Shown: positions 53,871-63,643 of the stretch, piece after piece
Layout: each line of letters starts with the position of its first letter
How positions within the stretch are numbered: the stretch's first letter is position 1
Assembly (NCBI GenBank): GCA_029243485.1
Contig: JAQWRY010000072.1
Coordinates: 62,001-126,000 of the forward strand
Length of the DNA: 64,000 nt
Origin: Candidatus Binatia bacterium
Lineage (GTDB): Bacteria; Desulfobacterota; Binatia; UBA12015
Reading direction: 5' to 3'
The notes under the pieces: model-generated
What the model saw: the letters and a program-made list of their open reading frames with translations, nothing else
What the model was told of the DNA's origin: nothing
The model's database searches: none
Made by a program: the position numbers and the translations under genes

Positions 53871-54369
53871 GGGGGCGTTTTGCCTGGCGCGCCGTTCGAA
53901 GATTGCCGTCGAGCGCAGAGAACAGGAGCGGGGACAAGATCAACGCGAACAGGGCTTCGAAGAACAGTGTGCGCAGGAGGCTCAGCCAGCCCACGTTCGA
54001 CGGTGCCGCCAACGCGAAGTACGTGACCACGGTCACGATCTTCACGCCACAGCCGAGCGCCACCGCGGCAACGCTGGTTACGGGGTTCTCTACCCATAGT
54101 CGCTTGGAGACAAGATACACCAATGCGAAGACCAACGTCATCGCTAGGGCGTAGAGTCCGGGCGGTGAACCCGAAAAAGTATCGAGCAGATAGCCCAGCA
54201 GAAAGGCACCCGTCGCCCCGCCCACCGAGTGGTAGTGGAGCCCGAGGTAGACGCACAGCACGACGATGAGATCCGGCGCTGCCGGCAGGAAGGACACCTG
54301 CTCGAGTAAAGTCGTCTGCAGGACCACCGAGAGGGCGCCCGCCACGACAAAGATCAGCAGGGCTCTCAT
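53857..54369 (-). CDS. mreD: MreD rod-shape membrane protein
   Basis: 170 residues with five to six helices: VVAGALSVVLQTTLLEQVSF, DLIVVLCVYLGLHYHSVGGA, GAFLLGYLLDTFSGSPPGLY, LVYLVSKRLWVENPV. Membrane partner of MreC in the elongasome. Its ATG overlaps the mreC stop (ATGA). Confidence 0.9.
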   Translation of the reverse strand: MRALLIFVVAGALSVVLQTTLLEQVSFLPAAPDLIVVLCVYLGLHYHSVGGATGAFLLGYLLDTFSGSPPGLYALAMTLVFALVYLVSKRLWVENPVTSVAAVALGCGVKIVTVVTYFALAAPSNVGWLSLLRTLFFEALFALILSPLLFSALDGNLRTARQAKRPHAIE

Positions 54370-55241
54370 CCGTCGCGCTCACCGGCCGTCACCGCGGCCT
54401 GCGTCGGCGGCGGCGGCACCTCGCGGCTCGGCGGCTCCACGACCAGCACCTCTTCGAGCTTGGCAAACTCCACCGTGGGGCGGATTTCGGCCGTTCGGTA
54501 CAGACCGTGCTCTTCCTCGCCCAACTGGACGATCTCTCCGATGGCGAGGCCCTTGGGGAAGATTCCGTCGAGCCCGGACGTGATCACCTTGTCGCCGACC
54601 CGAATGTTCTCGCGGCGCTTCACGTATTTCAGCCGACAGCCCGCCTGGGAGCCCCCTTCGACGATCCCCCGGGCGCGGGTCCGGCGAACCAGGGCATCGA
54701 CCCCGCTCGCGTGGTCGTCCAGGAGCAGGACCCGGGAGGCGTGCGGGCTGGTGGCGACCACCCGTCCGACCACGCCGCCACCCGCAATGACGGCGAATCC
54801 CTCTGCGACGCCGTCACCGGCACCCTTGTCGAGCGTGGCGGTGCGAAAGAGCCCACTCGCCTCGGCGCCGGTGATCCGAGCCGCCACGGCGCTCGTCGGG
54901 AGGGTGTCCCGCAGGCCCAGCAGCGCCTGCAGACGCTCGTTTTCACGGGAGATTGCGCTCGCGGCGTCCGCTTCGGCCTCGAGGGACCGGACGCGGGTGC
55001 GGAGCCACTCCCGCTCCTGGCGGGCCCCCACGAGGTCGACGTAGGCGTTCCAGGTGTTCGTGAGGGAGCTCGAGATTCTCGTTCCGAGGTGGGCGATGGG
55101 CGTCACTAGTTCGAGGAAGACGACGCCGAGAGGGTCGATCCGTTGTCCGCCACGGCTATTTGTCACGAGAAGCGCCAGCGAGGCGAGGATCAGGGCCGCG
55201 GTCGTGAGAGGGGTCGAACGCCGTCGCAGCAGATCCAGCAC
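54366..55241 (-). CDS. mreC: MreC rod-shape scaffold protein
   Basis: 291 residues: N-terminal helix (LTTAALILASLALLV), coiled coil (residues 70-110), then the periplasmic two-barrel domain AARITGAEASGLFRTATLDK, GVAEGFAVIAGGGVVGRVVA, VGDKVITSGLDGIFPKGLAI. Pro-rich C-tail. Connects cytoplasmic MreB filaments to PBP2. Six bases after mreB. Confidence 0.93.
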   Translation of the reverse strand: MLDLLRRRSTPLTTAALILASLALLVTNSRGGQRIDPLGVVFLELVTPIAHLGTRISSSLTNTWNAYVDLVGARQEREWLRTRVRSLEAEADAASAISRENERLQALLGLRDTLPTSAVAARITGAEASGLFRTATLDKGAGDGVAEGFAVIAGGGVVGRVVATSPHASRVLLLDDHASGVDALVRRTRARGIVEGGSQAGCRLKYVKRRENIRVGDKVITSGLDGIFPKGLAIGEIVQLGEEEHGLYRTAEIRPTVEFAKLEEVLVVEPPSREVPPPPTQAAVTAGERDG

Positions 55242-55247
55242 GCAGTC

Positions 55248-56300
<1,053 letters not shown>

Positions 56301-56498
56301 TCAGCCGAATCGGAGATCACCGAAAAAGCGCCCCGATCGGCGAGTGGCCCATCGTTAACAGAAGCTTCACCGGGGCAGCAACGGACGGAACCGATCGATC
56401 GTGTAAAACGAGTGTTTTGAAAGCAGTTTTTCGGGCCGCCCGAAGACATTGGTCGCTCCAGGTTGCCTTGAACCGGGGTGGGTCTTATCAATCCGCCC

Positions 56499-58424
56499 AT
56501 GCTGCATTTCGTTCGTGAGAACAAACAGTCGTGGATCATCTACCTGATCCTGGGTGTCGTCTGCTTCGTCTTCGTCTTTTTTGGCGTCGAGGCGGTCGTG
56601 AGCGGCCCGGGGGTCACGGCCATCGCCACGGTCGGCGAGACCACTATCGAGCCACTCGAAGTCCAGCGGGCCGAGTTCAATCTGGTCCAGGCGTATAGCA
56701 ACGCCTACAAGGACCAGTTCACGGACGCGGTGCGGGATTCGCTGAACCTCCGCCAACGAGCGCTCGACAACCTGATCGACCGAGCCGTGCTCGCCGACCA
56801 GGCGCAGAAGCTCGGAATCGAGATCGGGGACGACGAGCTGCGCGATGTGATCGTCGGCAACCCCGGCTTCCAGAGGGACGGGCGCTTCGACAAGGAGGCG
56901 TACGTTCGAGCCCTGCGCTACTCGCAGCTGACGCCAGCCGACTACGAGGAATCCCGTCGGCGCGACCTCGCGATCCAGCGGCTGCAGCAAGTCGTTCAGG
57001 ACGGCGTGTCCGTCAGCGAGGACGCCGTGCTGGACACGGCTCTCGCGGAGCTCGAGACGCGTACCTTCACCTTCGTGAAGCTGCCTACGGTCGAGTTCGA
57101 AGAACACGTGGCCGTGGATGACGAAGACGCGATCAAGGCCACCTACGAGAAGAACAAGGCCAAGTACGCGACGCCGGAGACGGTTCGCGCCGCGATGCTC
57201 GTCTTCGGGCCCGAGACCTATGCAGAGCAGGTCGAGGTTTCGGACGACGACGTGACGAAGTTCTACGACGAGAACAAGGAAGGCCGCTTCACGCAGCCGC
57301 ACGAGGTCTCGGCCCGTCACATCCTGATCAAGCTCGACGCCGGCGCATCGGACGAAGACAAAGCCGAGGCGCGTGCCGAGTTGGTCGACATCCAGGAGCG
57401 GATCGCGGGCGGCGAAGAATTCGCGGCCGTCGCGACCGAGGTCTCACAAGACACGGGGTCCGCGACCAAGGGAGGCGATCTCGGCTTCTTCGGGAAGGGC
57501 CGGATGGTCCCTGCGTTTGAAGAAGCTGCCTTCGCGCTCGCGCCCGGTGAGACGAGCGACATCGTCGAGAGCCCATTCGGAGTTCACATCATCCGCGTTG
57601 AAGAGGTCCGCGAAGAGCGGGTGAAACCGCTCGACGAGGTCCGCGAAGAGATCGTGACGGAAATGCAGACGGCGCAGGGTGGCGAGAAGGCCAAGGAAGC
57701 CGCCGAAGCCGCGTACGCGGCGCTCGGCGAGGGCAAGACGTTCGACGAGGTCGCGGAAGCGGACGGCCTCACGGTTGCGACGCCGGAGCCGTTCGCGCAG
57801 AACGCGACCATCCCCGGCGTGGGTCGCTCGTTCCCGCTGACGATGGCGCTCTTCGGTCTCGAGGCCGGGAAGCACACCGACGTCTCAGCGGTCGAGAAGA
57901 AGTGGGTCATCGCGCGGCTCGACGAGAAGGTCCCGTCGCAGACGCCGGCCCTCGAAGACGTCCGCTCCCGGGTCGCCGGTGACCTGCGCCGGACGGAAGG
58001 TGAAAAGGCAGGCCAGGCCGCAGCAAAGGCCCTCCTCGCGAAGGCCAACGAGCTCGGTTCCCTGGCCAAGGCCGCCGAGGCCTCGGGCCGCACGGTCGAG
58101 ACCTCCCAGAGCTTCAGCCGGCAAGGCCCCTACGTACCCGGCATGGGGGTGAACCAGCAGCTGAAGGACGCCGTCTTCGGACTCACCGACGACAAGCCCG
58201 TCGGGGACGAGTCCTTCACCGTGCTGGGCGACTCCATCGTCATCGGCCTCGGCGACACCAACCTGCCGACCGACGATGAGCTGAAGGAGAAGCTGGAGCA
58301 GACCCGCACGGCCCTCGTCGAGCAGAGCCAGCAGCGTCTCTTCCAACGCTACGTCGACGAGTTGAAGTCCGGCGTCAAGATCCAGGTCAACGCGGATCTG
58401 CTGGCGCAGTTGCCGCCGGTCTGA
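56499..58424 (+). CDS. ppiD: PpiD-like peptidyl-prolyl isomerase / periplasmic foldase
   Basis: 641 residues: inner-membrane anchor directly after the start (SWIIYLILGVVCFVFVFFGV), SurA_N-like chaperone region (AYSNAYKDQFTDAVRDSLNL), one parvulin domain at about 266-367 (HEVSARHILIKLDAG, GGDLGFFGKGRMVPAFEEAA, VESPFGVHIIRVEEV), then a second chaperone region. Helps outer-membrane proteins fold after leaving SecYEG. ATG at 56499 is preferred over the GTG at 56478 because known PpiD proteins begin M-L-x-x-x-R just before the helix. It ends inside the convergent HTTM gene (38-base overlap). Confidence 0.9.
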   Translation: MLHFVRENKQSWIIYLILGVVCFVFVFFGVEAVVSGPGVTAIATVGETTIEPLEVQRAEFNLVQAYSNAYKDQFTDAVRDSLNLRQRALDNLIDRAVLADQAQKLGIEIGDDELRDVIVGNPGFQRDGRFDKEAYVRALRYSQLTPADYEESRRRDLAIQRLQQVVQDGVSVSEDAVLDTALAELETRTFTFVKLPTVEFEEHVAVDDEDAIKATYEKNKAKYATPETVRAAMLVFGPETYAEQVEVSDDDVTKFYDENKEGRFTQPHEVSARHILIKLDAGASDEDKAEARAELVDIQERIAGGEEFAAVATEVSQDTGSATKGGDLGFFGKGRMVPAFEEAAFALAPGETSDIVESPFGVHIIRVEEVREERVKPLDEVREEIVTEMQTAQGGEKAKEAAEAAYAALGEGKTFDEVAEADGLTVATPEPFAQNATIPGVGRSFPLTMALFGLEAGKHTDVSAVEKKWVIARLDEKVPSQTPALEDVRSRVAGDLRRTEGEKAGQAAAKALLAKANELGSLAKAAEASGRTVETSQSFSRQGPYVPGMGVNQQLKDAVFGLTDDKPVGDESFTVLGDSIVIGLGDTNLPTDDELKEKLEQTRTALVEQSQQRLFQRYVDELKSGVKIQVNADLLAQLPPV

Positions 58425-59157
58425 GTCGCAGGAGAGCCGTGGTCGCGAGACGCGACCACGGGACGAAGACGAGGTAGAGGTACGGCACCGGCCAGAACCA
58501 GACGTTCATCAAGAAGCCGGTGCCGAGATGGAAGGCGACGCCGCCGAGCAAGAAGGCGGGACGGAGTTGGCGCACGAGCCCGAGTGGGAAGCCGATCTGC
58601 CAGCTGAGCACCAGCGCCGAGGCAACGGCGCAGAGCCACGGGAACTCCGCGAACTCGATGCCGAGGGGCACCTGCTTCTGCAGCAGATGGAACTGGAGGG
58701 TGTTGCCGTCGACCCAGCGCAGTCCGCTCACGCGTAGCTTCGAGAGGCCGGCGGAGAAGTAGAAGCTCGAGAGTACGACGTAGAGAAGCTCGGTTGGCCA
58801 ACGAGCGAAGGTCGACTCGGACGGTCCGAGATCGCGTCCGAGCATCCGGCGCGCCAGCGCAGTTACTGAGAAGCGCCGATCGCAGGGTGAGAGCGCAAAG
58901 AAAAGCAGTGCGTAGAGCAGTGGGATCGTCGCGTGGTCGGTCTTGCCGAACGACATCAACAGCCCCTCCTGAACGAGGAGAAGCAGGAACGCGGCGAGCA
59001 GGGCGGGGCGGGTGAGCACGCCGATGCCCGCGAGCACGAGGGCGCTCGTCGTTGCCCACGCCGCTCTCTGCATCGTGACGAGATCGGGTTGGTCCAGCCC
59101 GAGGAGCGGGGCTGGTTCGAACCACCACCGCTGCCATTGGTCGAGGAGGCGGCTCAC
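58387..59157 (-). CDS. HTTM-domain (vitamin K-dependent carboxylase-like) membrane protein
   Basis: 256 residues with six to seven helices: QRAAWATTSALVLAGIGVLT, TDHATIPLLYALLFFALSPC, TELLYVVLSSFYFSAGLSKL, GTGFLMNVWFWPVPYLYLVF. The arrangement, with FSAGLSKL followed by W-V-D-G, is that of HTTM/gamma-carboxylase-like proteins. The catalytic region of true carboxylase is not present. GTG start overlaps the stop of the 144-residue gene upstream (GTGA), so the two form a unit. Function unknown. Confidence 0.75.
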   Translation of the reverse strand: MSRLLDQWQRWWFEPAPLLGLDQPDLVTMQRAAWATTSALVLAGIGVLTRPALLAAFLLLLVQEGLLMSFGKTDHATIPLLYALLFFALSPCDRRFSVTALARRMLGRDLGPSESTFARWPTELLYVVLSSFYFSAGLSKLRVSGLRWVDGNTLQFHLLQKQVPLGIEFAEFPWLCAVASALVLSWQIGFPLGLVRQLRPAFLLGGVAFHLGTGFLMNVWFWPVPYLYLVFVPWSRLATTALLRLRPAATAPADPR

Positions 59158-59588
59158 GGCTTCTCCGCTAGCGAGACGCTGATGTCACATTCGATGGTGC
59201 GGCGATCGTCCTCGAGTCCGGTGCCGGCGCGGGCGTGGCCGACCGCGCGGACGCGTCCACGCTGCATGCGCAGTCGGGGCGGTCGTGCCCGGTTCAGGGA
59301 GTCGACGAGCTCTCCGCAGGTCTGGGCCAGGTCGTCGAGATCCGCTCCGAGCTTGGCGCGCATCGCGCCCGGGTTGATGCCGAGGTACCAGGGCCGGATC
59401 TCACGCCAGCGCCCCCGGCGCCATCCTTCGAGCGCGTACGTCCACGGGATCTTCTCGATGGGCTCGTATTCCTCGAAGAGCCCCGTGTGGGTCAGCGGAA
59501 ACTCCTCGACTCGAAAGGCGACCTCGACAACCTTCGTCGTGCAGACCAGGAGAATGAACAGGGACAGGATGGCCTTGTGGCGGTCCAT
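59154..59588 (-). CDS. 144-residue membrane-anchored protein, partner of HTTM protein
   Basis: N-terminal helix (residues 4-22, HKAILSLFILLVCTTKVVEV) followed by a soluble domain: FPLTHTGLFEEYEPIEKIPW, YALEGWRRGRWREIRPWYLG, LGADLDDLAQTCGELVDSLN. The latter part is charged and has no known motif. Paired with the HTTM gene through GTGA overlap. Family not recognised; HTTM proteins often have such a companion, so a two-component membrane enzyme is plausible. It follows radA after 14 bases. Confidence 0.7.
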   Translation of the reverse strand: MDRHKAILSLFILLVCTTKVVEVAFRVEEFPLTHTGLFEEYEPIEKIPWTYALEGWRRGRWREIRPWYLGINPGAMRAKLGADLDDLAQTCGELVDSLNRARPPRLRMQRGRVRAVGHARAGTGLEDDRRTIECDISVSLAEKP

Positions 59589-59602
59589 GATCCGGTGCGG
59601 TG

Positions 59603-60982
59603 TCAGGTCGCCGTCCAGAGATCTGCGAAGAGATCGGGAACGGAGCTCACACCGGTGATCATGAGCCCGTCGGGCGGAGTGATCTGCCGCGCCGTCGCTT
59701 CGGGGATGATGGCGCGCGCGAAGCCCAGCTTCGCGGCTTCGCGCAGGCGCGTCTCCGCGTGTCGCACGCCGCGAACCTCGCCGGCGAGACCGACCTCGCC
59801 GAAGAGCACGAGGTCGTTCGCCAGCGGCTTGTCGCGCGCGCTCGACCCGATTGCGGCGATGATTGCGAGGTCGGCGGCGGGCTCTCGCACACGGATGCCT
59901 CCGGCAATGCTCACGAAGAGATCGTGCTCGTAGAGCTTCAACCCGGCCCGTTTGTCGACGATCGCGGTGAGTACGGCGATTCGGTTGGAATCGAGGCCGA
60001 GTGTCGTACGCCGAGGCATCGCGAGAGCCGACTTGGCCGCGAGGGCCTGGACTTCCACGAGCAACGGACGGGTGCCCTCGATGGTCGGGAGCACGGCGGA
60101 GCCCGACGCGCCTTCGGGGCGCTCGGCGAGGAGAAGCTTGGACGGGTCGGTCACGTCCTTCAGGCCGGTCTCCTCCATCTCGAACACACCCACCTCGTTC
60201 GTCGGACCGAAGCGGTTCTTCACGGCGCGGAGGAGGCGGAGTCCTCCGCCTTGTTCGCCCTCGAAGTACAGGACCGTGTCGACGACGTGCTCGAGCACGC
60301 GAGGCCCCGCGATCGTCCCCTCTTTGGTCACGTGTCCCACGAGGATCGTCGGTCGGCCCGTGGACTTGGCATGTCGGACCAGTGCCGCCGCGCACTCGCG
60401 CACCTGGGCAACGCTGCCGGCGGCGGAGCTGAGCTCACGGGAATGGATCGTCTGGATCGAGTCGATGAGGAGGATCGCCGGCTGGACGGCCTCCGTGTGC
60501 CCGAGGACGTCTTCGAGGCAGGTCTCGGGAAGAACCAGGACGGATTCGTCGGCGCCGAGGCGGTCGGCCCGGAGTTTCAGCTGCTCGGGCGACTCCTCGC
60601 CGCTCACGTAGAGCGTCTGGTGGCCCGAGCTGGAAAACGCCGCCATGATCTGAAGCCCGATCGTCGACTTCCCGATCCCCGGGTCGCCGCCGAGCAGGGT
60701 GACCGAGCCCGGAACCAGGCCCCCACCGAGCACGCGGTCGAGTTCCTGGAGGCCCGTCGAGGTCCGTTTGTGCCCTTGGGGCTCGACCTTCGACAAGGGG
60801 ATGGGCTTGGCACCGGCGACTCCGCCGACCGCGATGGACGTGCGTGCCGGGCCCTTGGGCTTTTCGCGCAGGGTTTCCTCGACCACGCTCTCCCACGCCC
60901 CGCACTCGTTGCAGCGCCCGACCCACTTCGGGTGCTGCGCGGCGCATTGCTGGCAGACGTAGATTGTTCGGGTCCGAGCCAC
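59603..60982 (-). CDS. radA: RadA/Sms DNA recombination protein
   Basis: 459 residues: C4 zinc finger (C10, C13, C24, C27: YVCQQCAAQHPKWVGRCNEC), RecA-like ATPase with Walker A GGDPGIGKST, RadA motif KNRFGPTNEVGVFEM, and C-terminal Lon-like domain (AGGIRVREPAADLAIIAAIG). Drives branch migration in recombinational repair. GTG start (VARTRT). Leader of a run with the 144-residue and HTTM genes. Confidence 0.96.
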   Translation of the reverse strand: MARTRTIYVCQQCAAQHPKWVGRCNECGAWESVVEETLREKPKGPARTSIAVGGVAGAKPIPLSKVEPQGHKRTSTGLQELDRVLGGGLVPGSVTLLGGDPGIGKSTIGLQIMAAFSSSGHQTLYVSGEESPEQLKLRADRLGADESVLVLPETCLEDVLGHTEAVQPAILLIDSIQTIHSRELSSAAGSVAQVRECAAALVRHAKSTGRPTILVGHVTKEGTIAGPRVLEHVVDTVLYFEGEQGGGLRLLRAVKNRFGPTNEVGVFEMEETGLKDVTDPSKLLLAERPEGASGSAVLPTIEGTRPLLVEVQALAAKSALAMPRRTTLGLDSNRIAVLTAIVDKRAGLKLYEHDLFVSIAGGIRVREPAADLAIIAAIGSSARDKPLANDLVLFGEVGLAGEVRGVRHAETRLREAAKLGFARAIIPEATARQITPPDGLMITGVSSVPDLFADLWTAT

Positions 60983-61106
60983 GCGGGGAGAGAATCACAC
61001 GCCTGCCGGATTTTACACCTCTGGGGTGACAAGATCGTCCGCGACGGACAGCCCGCGTCCGGCTCTCGTCTAGACTCCGAAAGCTGCTAATCTGCCGGGG
61101 ATCGGC

Positions 61107-63017
61107 ATGGATCTGTACAGCACTGCAAAGCACGTCTCGCGGCCCTTCGTCTTCACCGAATCGGATCGGGCGGCCGATCTTCCCATCGGTGCGCATGGGA
61201 TCATCGGCGACGGTTTCTCGGCCGCGCTTGTCCGTGTCGACGGTGCGATCGACTGGCTGTGCATGCCGCGGTTCGACAGCCCGAGCCTGTTCGCGGCCAT
61301 CCTCGATGCCGAGAAGGGTGGGCTCGCAGCGATCACGCCATCGCGCCGGCCGTTCGAGAGTCTCCAGCGCTACGACCCGGATACCAACGTGCTCGAGACG
61401 TTGTTCACGGTGCCGGGACAGGGCGTCGGACGCCTGACCGACTTCATGCCGTGGGTGGACGATCCGCGGGCCTCGATTCACGAGGTGCACCGGCGTATCG
61501 AGTGCCTCGAGGGCACGCTCGAAGTCGACGTGATCTTCGACCCACGCTTTTCGTACGGCGCCGACCCGGCCGAGATCGAAATCGGCGAGCACGGGGTGCT
61601 CGCGCGCGGCAAGAACGGCGAGCAGGTCGTCTCGGTGGTCGGGCGAGGCAACACGTGGACCGAGCGCAATCAGGGTGGGGTCGAGGCACGCCTCAAGCTG
61701 CGGACTGGCCAGCGGGTGTGGAATGTCATCTCGTGGGACGCGTCCGAGCCCGAGCCTCCCGCGGCGTATCGACCGTTCGATTTGCTGCGCGATACGCGCC
61801 ATCGCTGGCGTGAGTGGTCGGCGGGGCTCGAGTACGACGGTCCCTGGCGTCATCACATGCTGCGCTCTGCGCTGACGATGAAGCTCCTCACCTACGCGCC
61901 GACCGGGGCGATGGTCGCGGCACCGACGACGTCCTTGCCCGAGTGGCTCGGCGGTGCGCGGAACTGGGATTACCGGTACGCATGGGCCCGAGATGCCGCG
62001 CTTGCCGTGCGCGCGAACAACCTCATCGGGTTTCGCTCCGAGGCGCGCGACTTCTTCCACTTCCTGCGCGACACCGTCGATCTCGATGTCGGTCTCAAGG
62101 TGATGTACCGCATCGACGGCTCTCGCGTTCCCGACGAAGGGGTCCTGAGCCATCTCGCAGGCTTCCACGGCTCTGGTCCGGTGCGGATCGGCAACGGCGC
62201 GCGCGATCAGGTTCAGCTCGACAGCGCCGGTGCTCTGGTCGACGCCGCGCACCTGTACGAGCATTTTGGCGGGACTCTCACGGTGCGTGCGTGGAGGATT
62301 CTTCGCGGTGTCATCGACTCGCTTCAGACCGCCTGGCGACTCCCCGATCACGGCATCTGGGAGCCCCGTTGCGGTAAGCGTCACAATGTCCACTCCAAGC
62401 TGATGATCTGGCTGGCGTTGGACCGGGGCGCCGGCATTGCGCGTGCCTTCGGCTCGGGCGACCGCCACAACGCATGGAATGCCTGTGCCGACGAGATCCA
62501 CGCGGACATCCTGAAGCGTGGCCTGTCGCGCGACGGTTCGCACTTTGTGAGCGTCTACGACGGCGAGTCGGCGGACTCGACACTGCTTCAACTCGCGACG
62601 CATGCGTTCCTGCCGGGCGACGACCCGCGCCTCGCGAACACGGTCGACTTCGTGCGCCGCGAACTCGGGACCGGCCCGTTTTTGCACCGTTACCGAGAAG
62701 ACGACGGCGTCGGCGGCGACGAAGGGGCCTTTGTCCTGTGTGGCTTCTGGTTGGCCGAGGTCTTGGTGCTCATCGGCCGGGTCGACGAGGCGCTCGAGGT
62801 CTTCTCGGCTCACGCCGATGCGAGCAATCATCTCGGACTGCTCGCCGAGGAGATCGACCCCTCGAACGGATCTCTTCTTGGCAACTTCCCTCAGGCGTTC
62901 AGCCACCTCGGGCTGATCAACGCGGCCCTGCGCATCGATGTCGCCCTTCGGATCCGCGATGAGGGCTCGCACAGAGTGCCCCATCTGATCGGCGCCGTGC
63001 CCCGCACCATCTCCTGA
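61107..63017 (+). CDS. glycoside hydrolase family 15 protein (glucoamylase/trehalase-like)
   Basis: 636 residues, cytoplasmic (no signal). An N-terminal beta-sandwich (GIIGDGFSAALVRVDGAIDW, DPRASIHEVHRRIECLEGTL) precedes the (alpha/alpha)6 barrel with WLGGARNWDYRYAWARDAAL, the acid Glu in GIWEPR (about 419), and the base region DGVGGDEGAFVLCGFWLAEV (Glu near 539). Inverting hydrolysis of alpha-glucosidic bonds; bacterial members without signal peptide are often trehalases or alpha-glucosidases. Single gene; start ATG has GGGGATCGGC upstream, a weak ribosome site. Confidence 0.92.
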   Translation: MDLYSTAKHVSRPFVFTESDRAADLPIGAHGIIGDGFSAALVRVDGAIDWLCMPRFDSPSLFAAILDAEKGGLAAITPSRRPFESLQRYDPDTNVLETLFTVPGQGVGRLTDFMPWVDDPRASIHEVHRRIECLEGTLEVDVIFDPRFSYGADPAEIEIGEHGVLARGKNGEQVVSVVGRGNTWTERNQGGVEARLKLRTGQRVWNVISWDASEPEPPAAYRPFDLLRDTRHRWREWSAGLEYDGPWRHHMLRSALTMKLLTYAPTGAMVAAPTTSLPEWLGGARNWDYRYAWARDAALAVRANNLIGFRSEARDFFHFLRDTVDLDVGLKVMYRIDGSRVPDEGVLSHLAGFHGSGPVRIGNGARDQVQLDSAGALVDAAHLYEHFGGTLTVRAWRILRGVIDSLQTAWRLPDHGIWEPRCGKRHNVHSKLMIWLALDRGAGIARAFGSGDRHNAWNACADEIHADILKRGLSRDGSHFVSVYDGESADSTLLQLATHAFLPGDDPRLANTVDFVRRELGTGPFLHRYREDDGVGGDEGAFVLCGFWLAEVLVLIGRVDEALEVFSAHADASNHLGLLAEEIDPSNGSLLGNFPQAFSHLGLINAALRIDVALRIRDEGSHRVPHLIGAVPRTIS

Positions 63018-63071
63018 TCGCGCCGCATTCGCGCCTTTGACGGTGCGGGGCGGGATGCCACTACCCCTCTG

Positions 63072-63529
63072 ATGGAGAAGCGCGTAGCCGTGCTCGGCGG
63101 TGGGCTGCAGGGCGCCGGCGTGGCGCTGGAACTCGCTTCGCGCGCGACCCCCGTCGACCTGTTCGAGCGGGCCGGTGGGTGCCTGAACGAGGCTTCCTTC
63201 CACAACGAGGGGAAGCTTCATCTGGGCTTCGTGTACGGGAACGATCACAGCGTGCGTACCGCACGCATGATGACCGATGGCGCGTTCGCCTTCGCCCGTC
63301 TCGTTCGTCGTTGGGTCGGCTCGGATCTGGATCGGGTGCCCGTTTTCTGGGGGTTTCATTACGCCATCCATCGAGACAGCCTGTTGCCACGCTCGAATCG
63401 CAGTACGACCCCGAGCACGTGCAGACCGTCTACGAGACGTCCGAGGTGGGCATCGACCCGGATGAGCGCATTGGGGTGTTCCTGGGGAGGACCGTGCTGG
63501 GTGTCGCGACTCGGTCCTGGGCTTCGTAG
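63072..63529 (+). pseudogene. FAD-dependent amino-acid-oxidase-like relic
   Basis: N-terminal Rossmann part is intact: RVAVLGGGLQGAGVALELAS, then FERAGGCLNEASFHNEGKLH and VFWGFHYAIHRDSL. A frameshift near 63385 moves it to another frame that reads LESQYDPEHVQTVYETSEVG and TVLGVATRSWAS, ending TAG 63527. DAO-family oxidoreductases run to about 380-400 residues; the substrate domain is gone. A loss-of-function relic. Confidence 0.7.
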
Positions 63530-63534
63530 AGGAT

Positions 63535-63557
63535 CAATCCGCGTTCCACGCGGATTG
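63535..63557. terminator. hairpin after the oxidoreductase relic
   Basis: CAATCCGCG, five-base loop, CGCGGATTG (perfect 9 bp), six bases after the relic stop. No T-run follows, so activity is uncertain. Confidence 0.4.
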
Positions 63558-63581
63558 GCTGCCGGGCCGGGGGCGAATCCG

Positions 63582-63615
63582 CCTGTCAACTCAGGGTTCC
63601 TGCTTGGTTGACAGG
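63582..63615 (+). promoter_or_regulatory. candidate BirA (biotin repressor) operator overlapping the bioF promoter
   Basis: CCTGTCAAC, 16 bases, GTTGACAGG: an exact inverted repeat whose TGTCAAC/GTTGACA cores and wide spacing resemble BirA operators (E. coli TTGTAAACC-N16-GGTTTACAA). The right arm contains TTGACA at 63608, usable as a -35, with a poor -10 at 63631 (TAGCCA) ending 8 bases before the ATG at 63644. Bound repressor would cover the -35. The match is by eye and by position before a biotin gene. Confidence 0.5.
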
Positions 63616-63643
63616 GAAGGGTCGGTTTCCTAGCCACGGAGGG

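Noticed and set aside
51105..54026. 973-residue plus-strand frame across rodA, mrdA and mreD
   Set aside because: Antisense shadow; charged, repetitive composition and no ribosome site, while the minus strand has complete PBP2 and RodA motifs.
60435..63371. 978-residue minus-strand frame across the GH15 gene
   Set aside because: Mirror of a high-GC gene on the plus strand; Arg/Val/Asp-rich, no domain, and the plus strand holds clear GH15 motifs.
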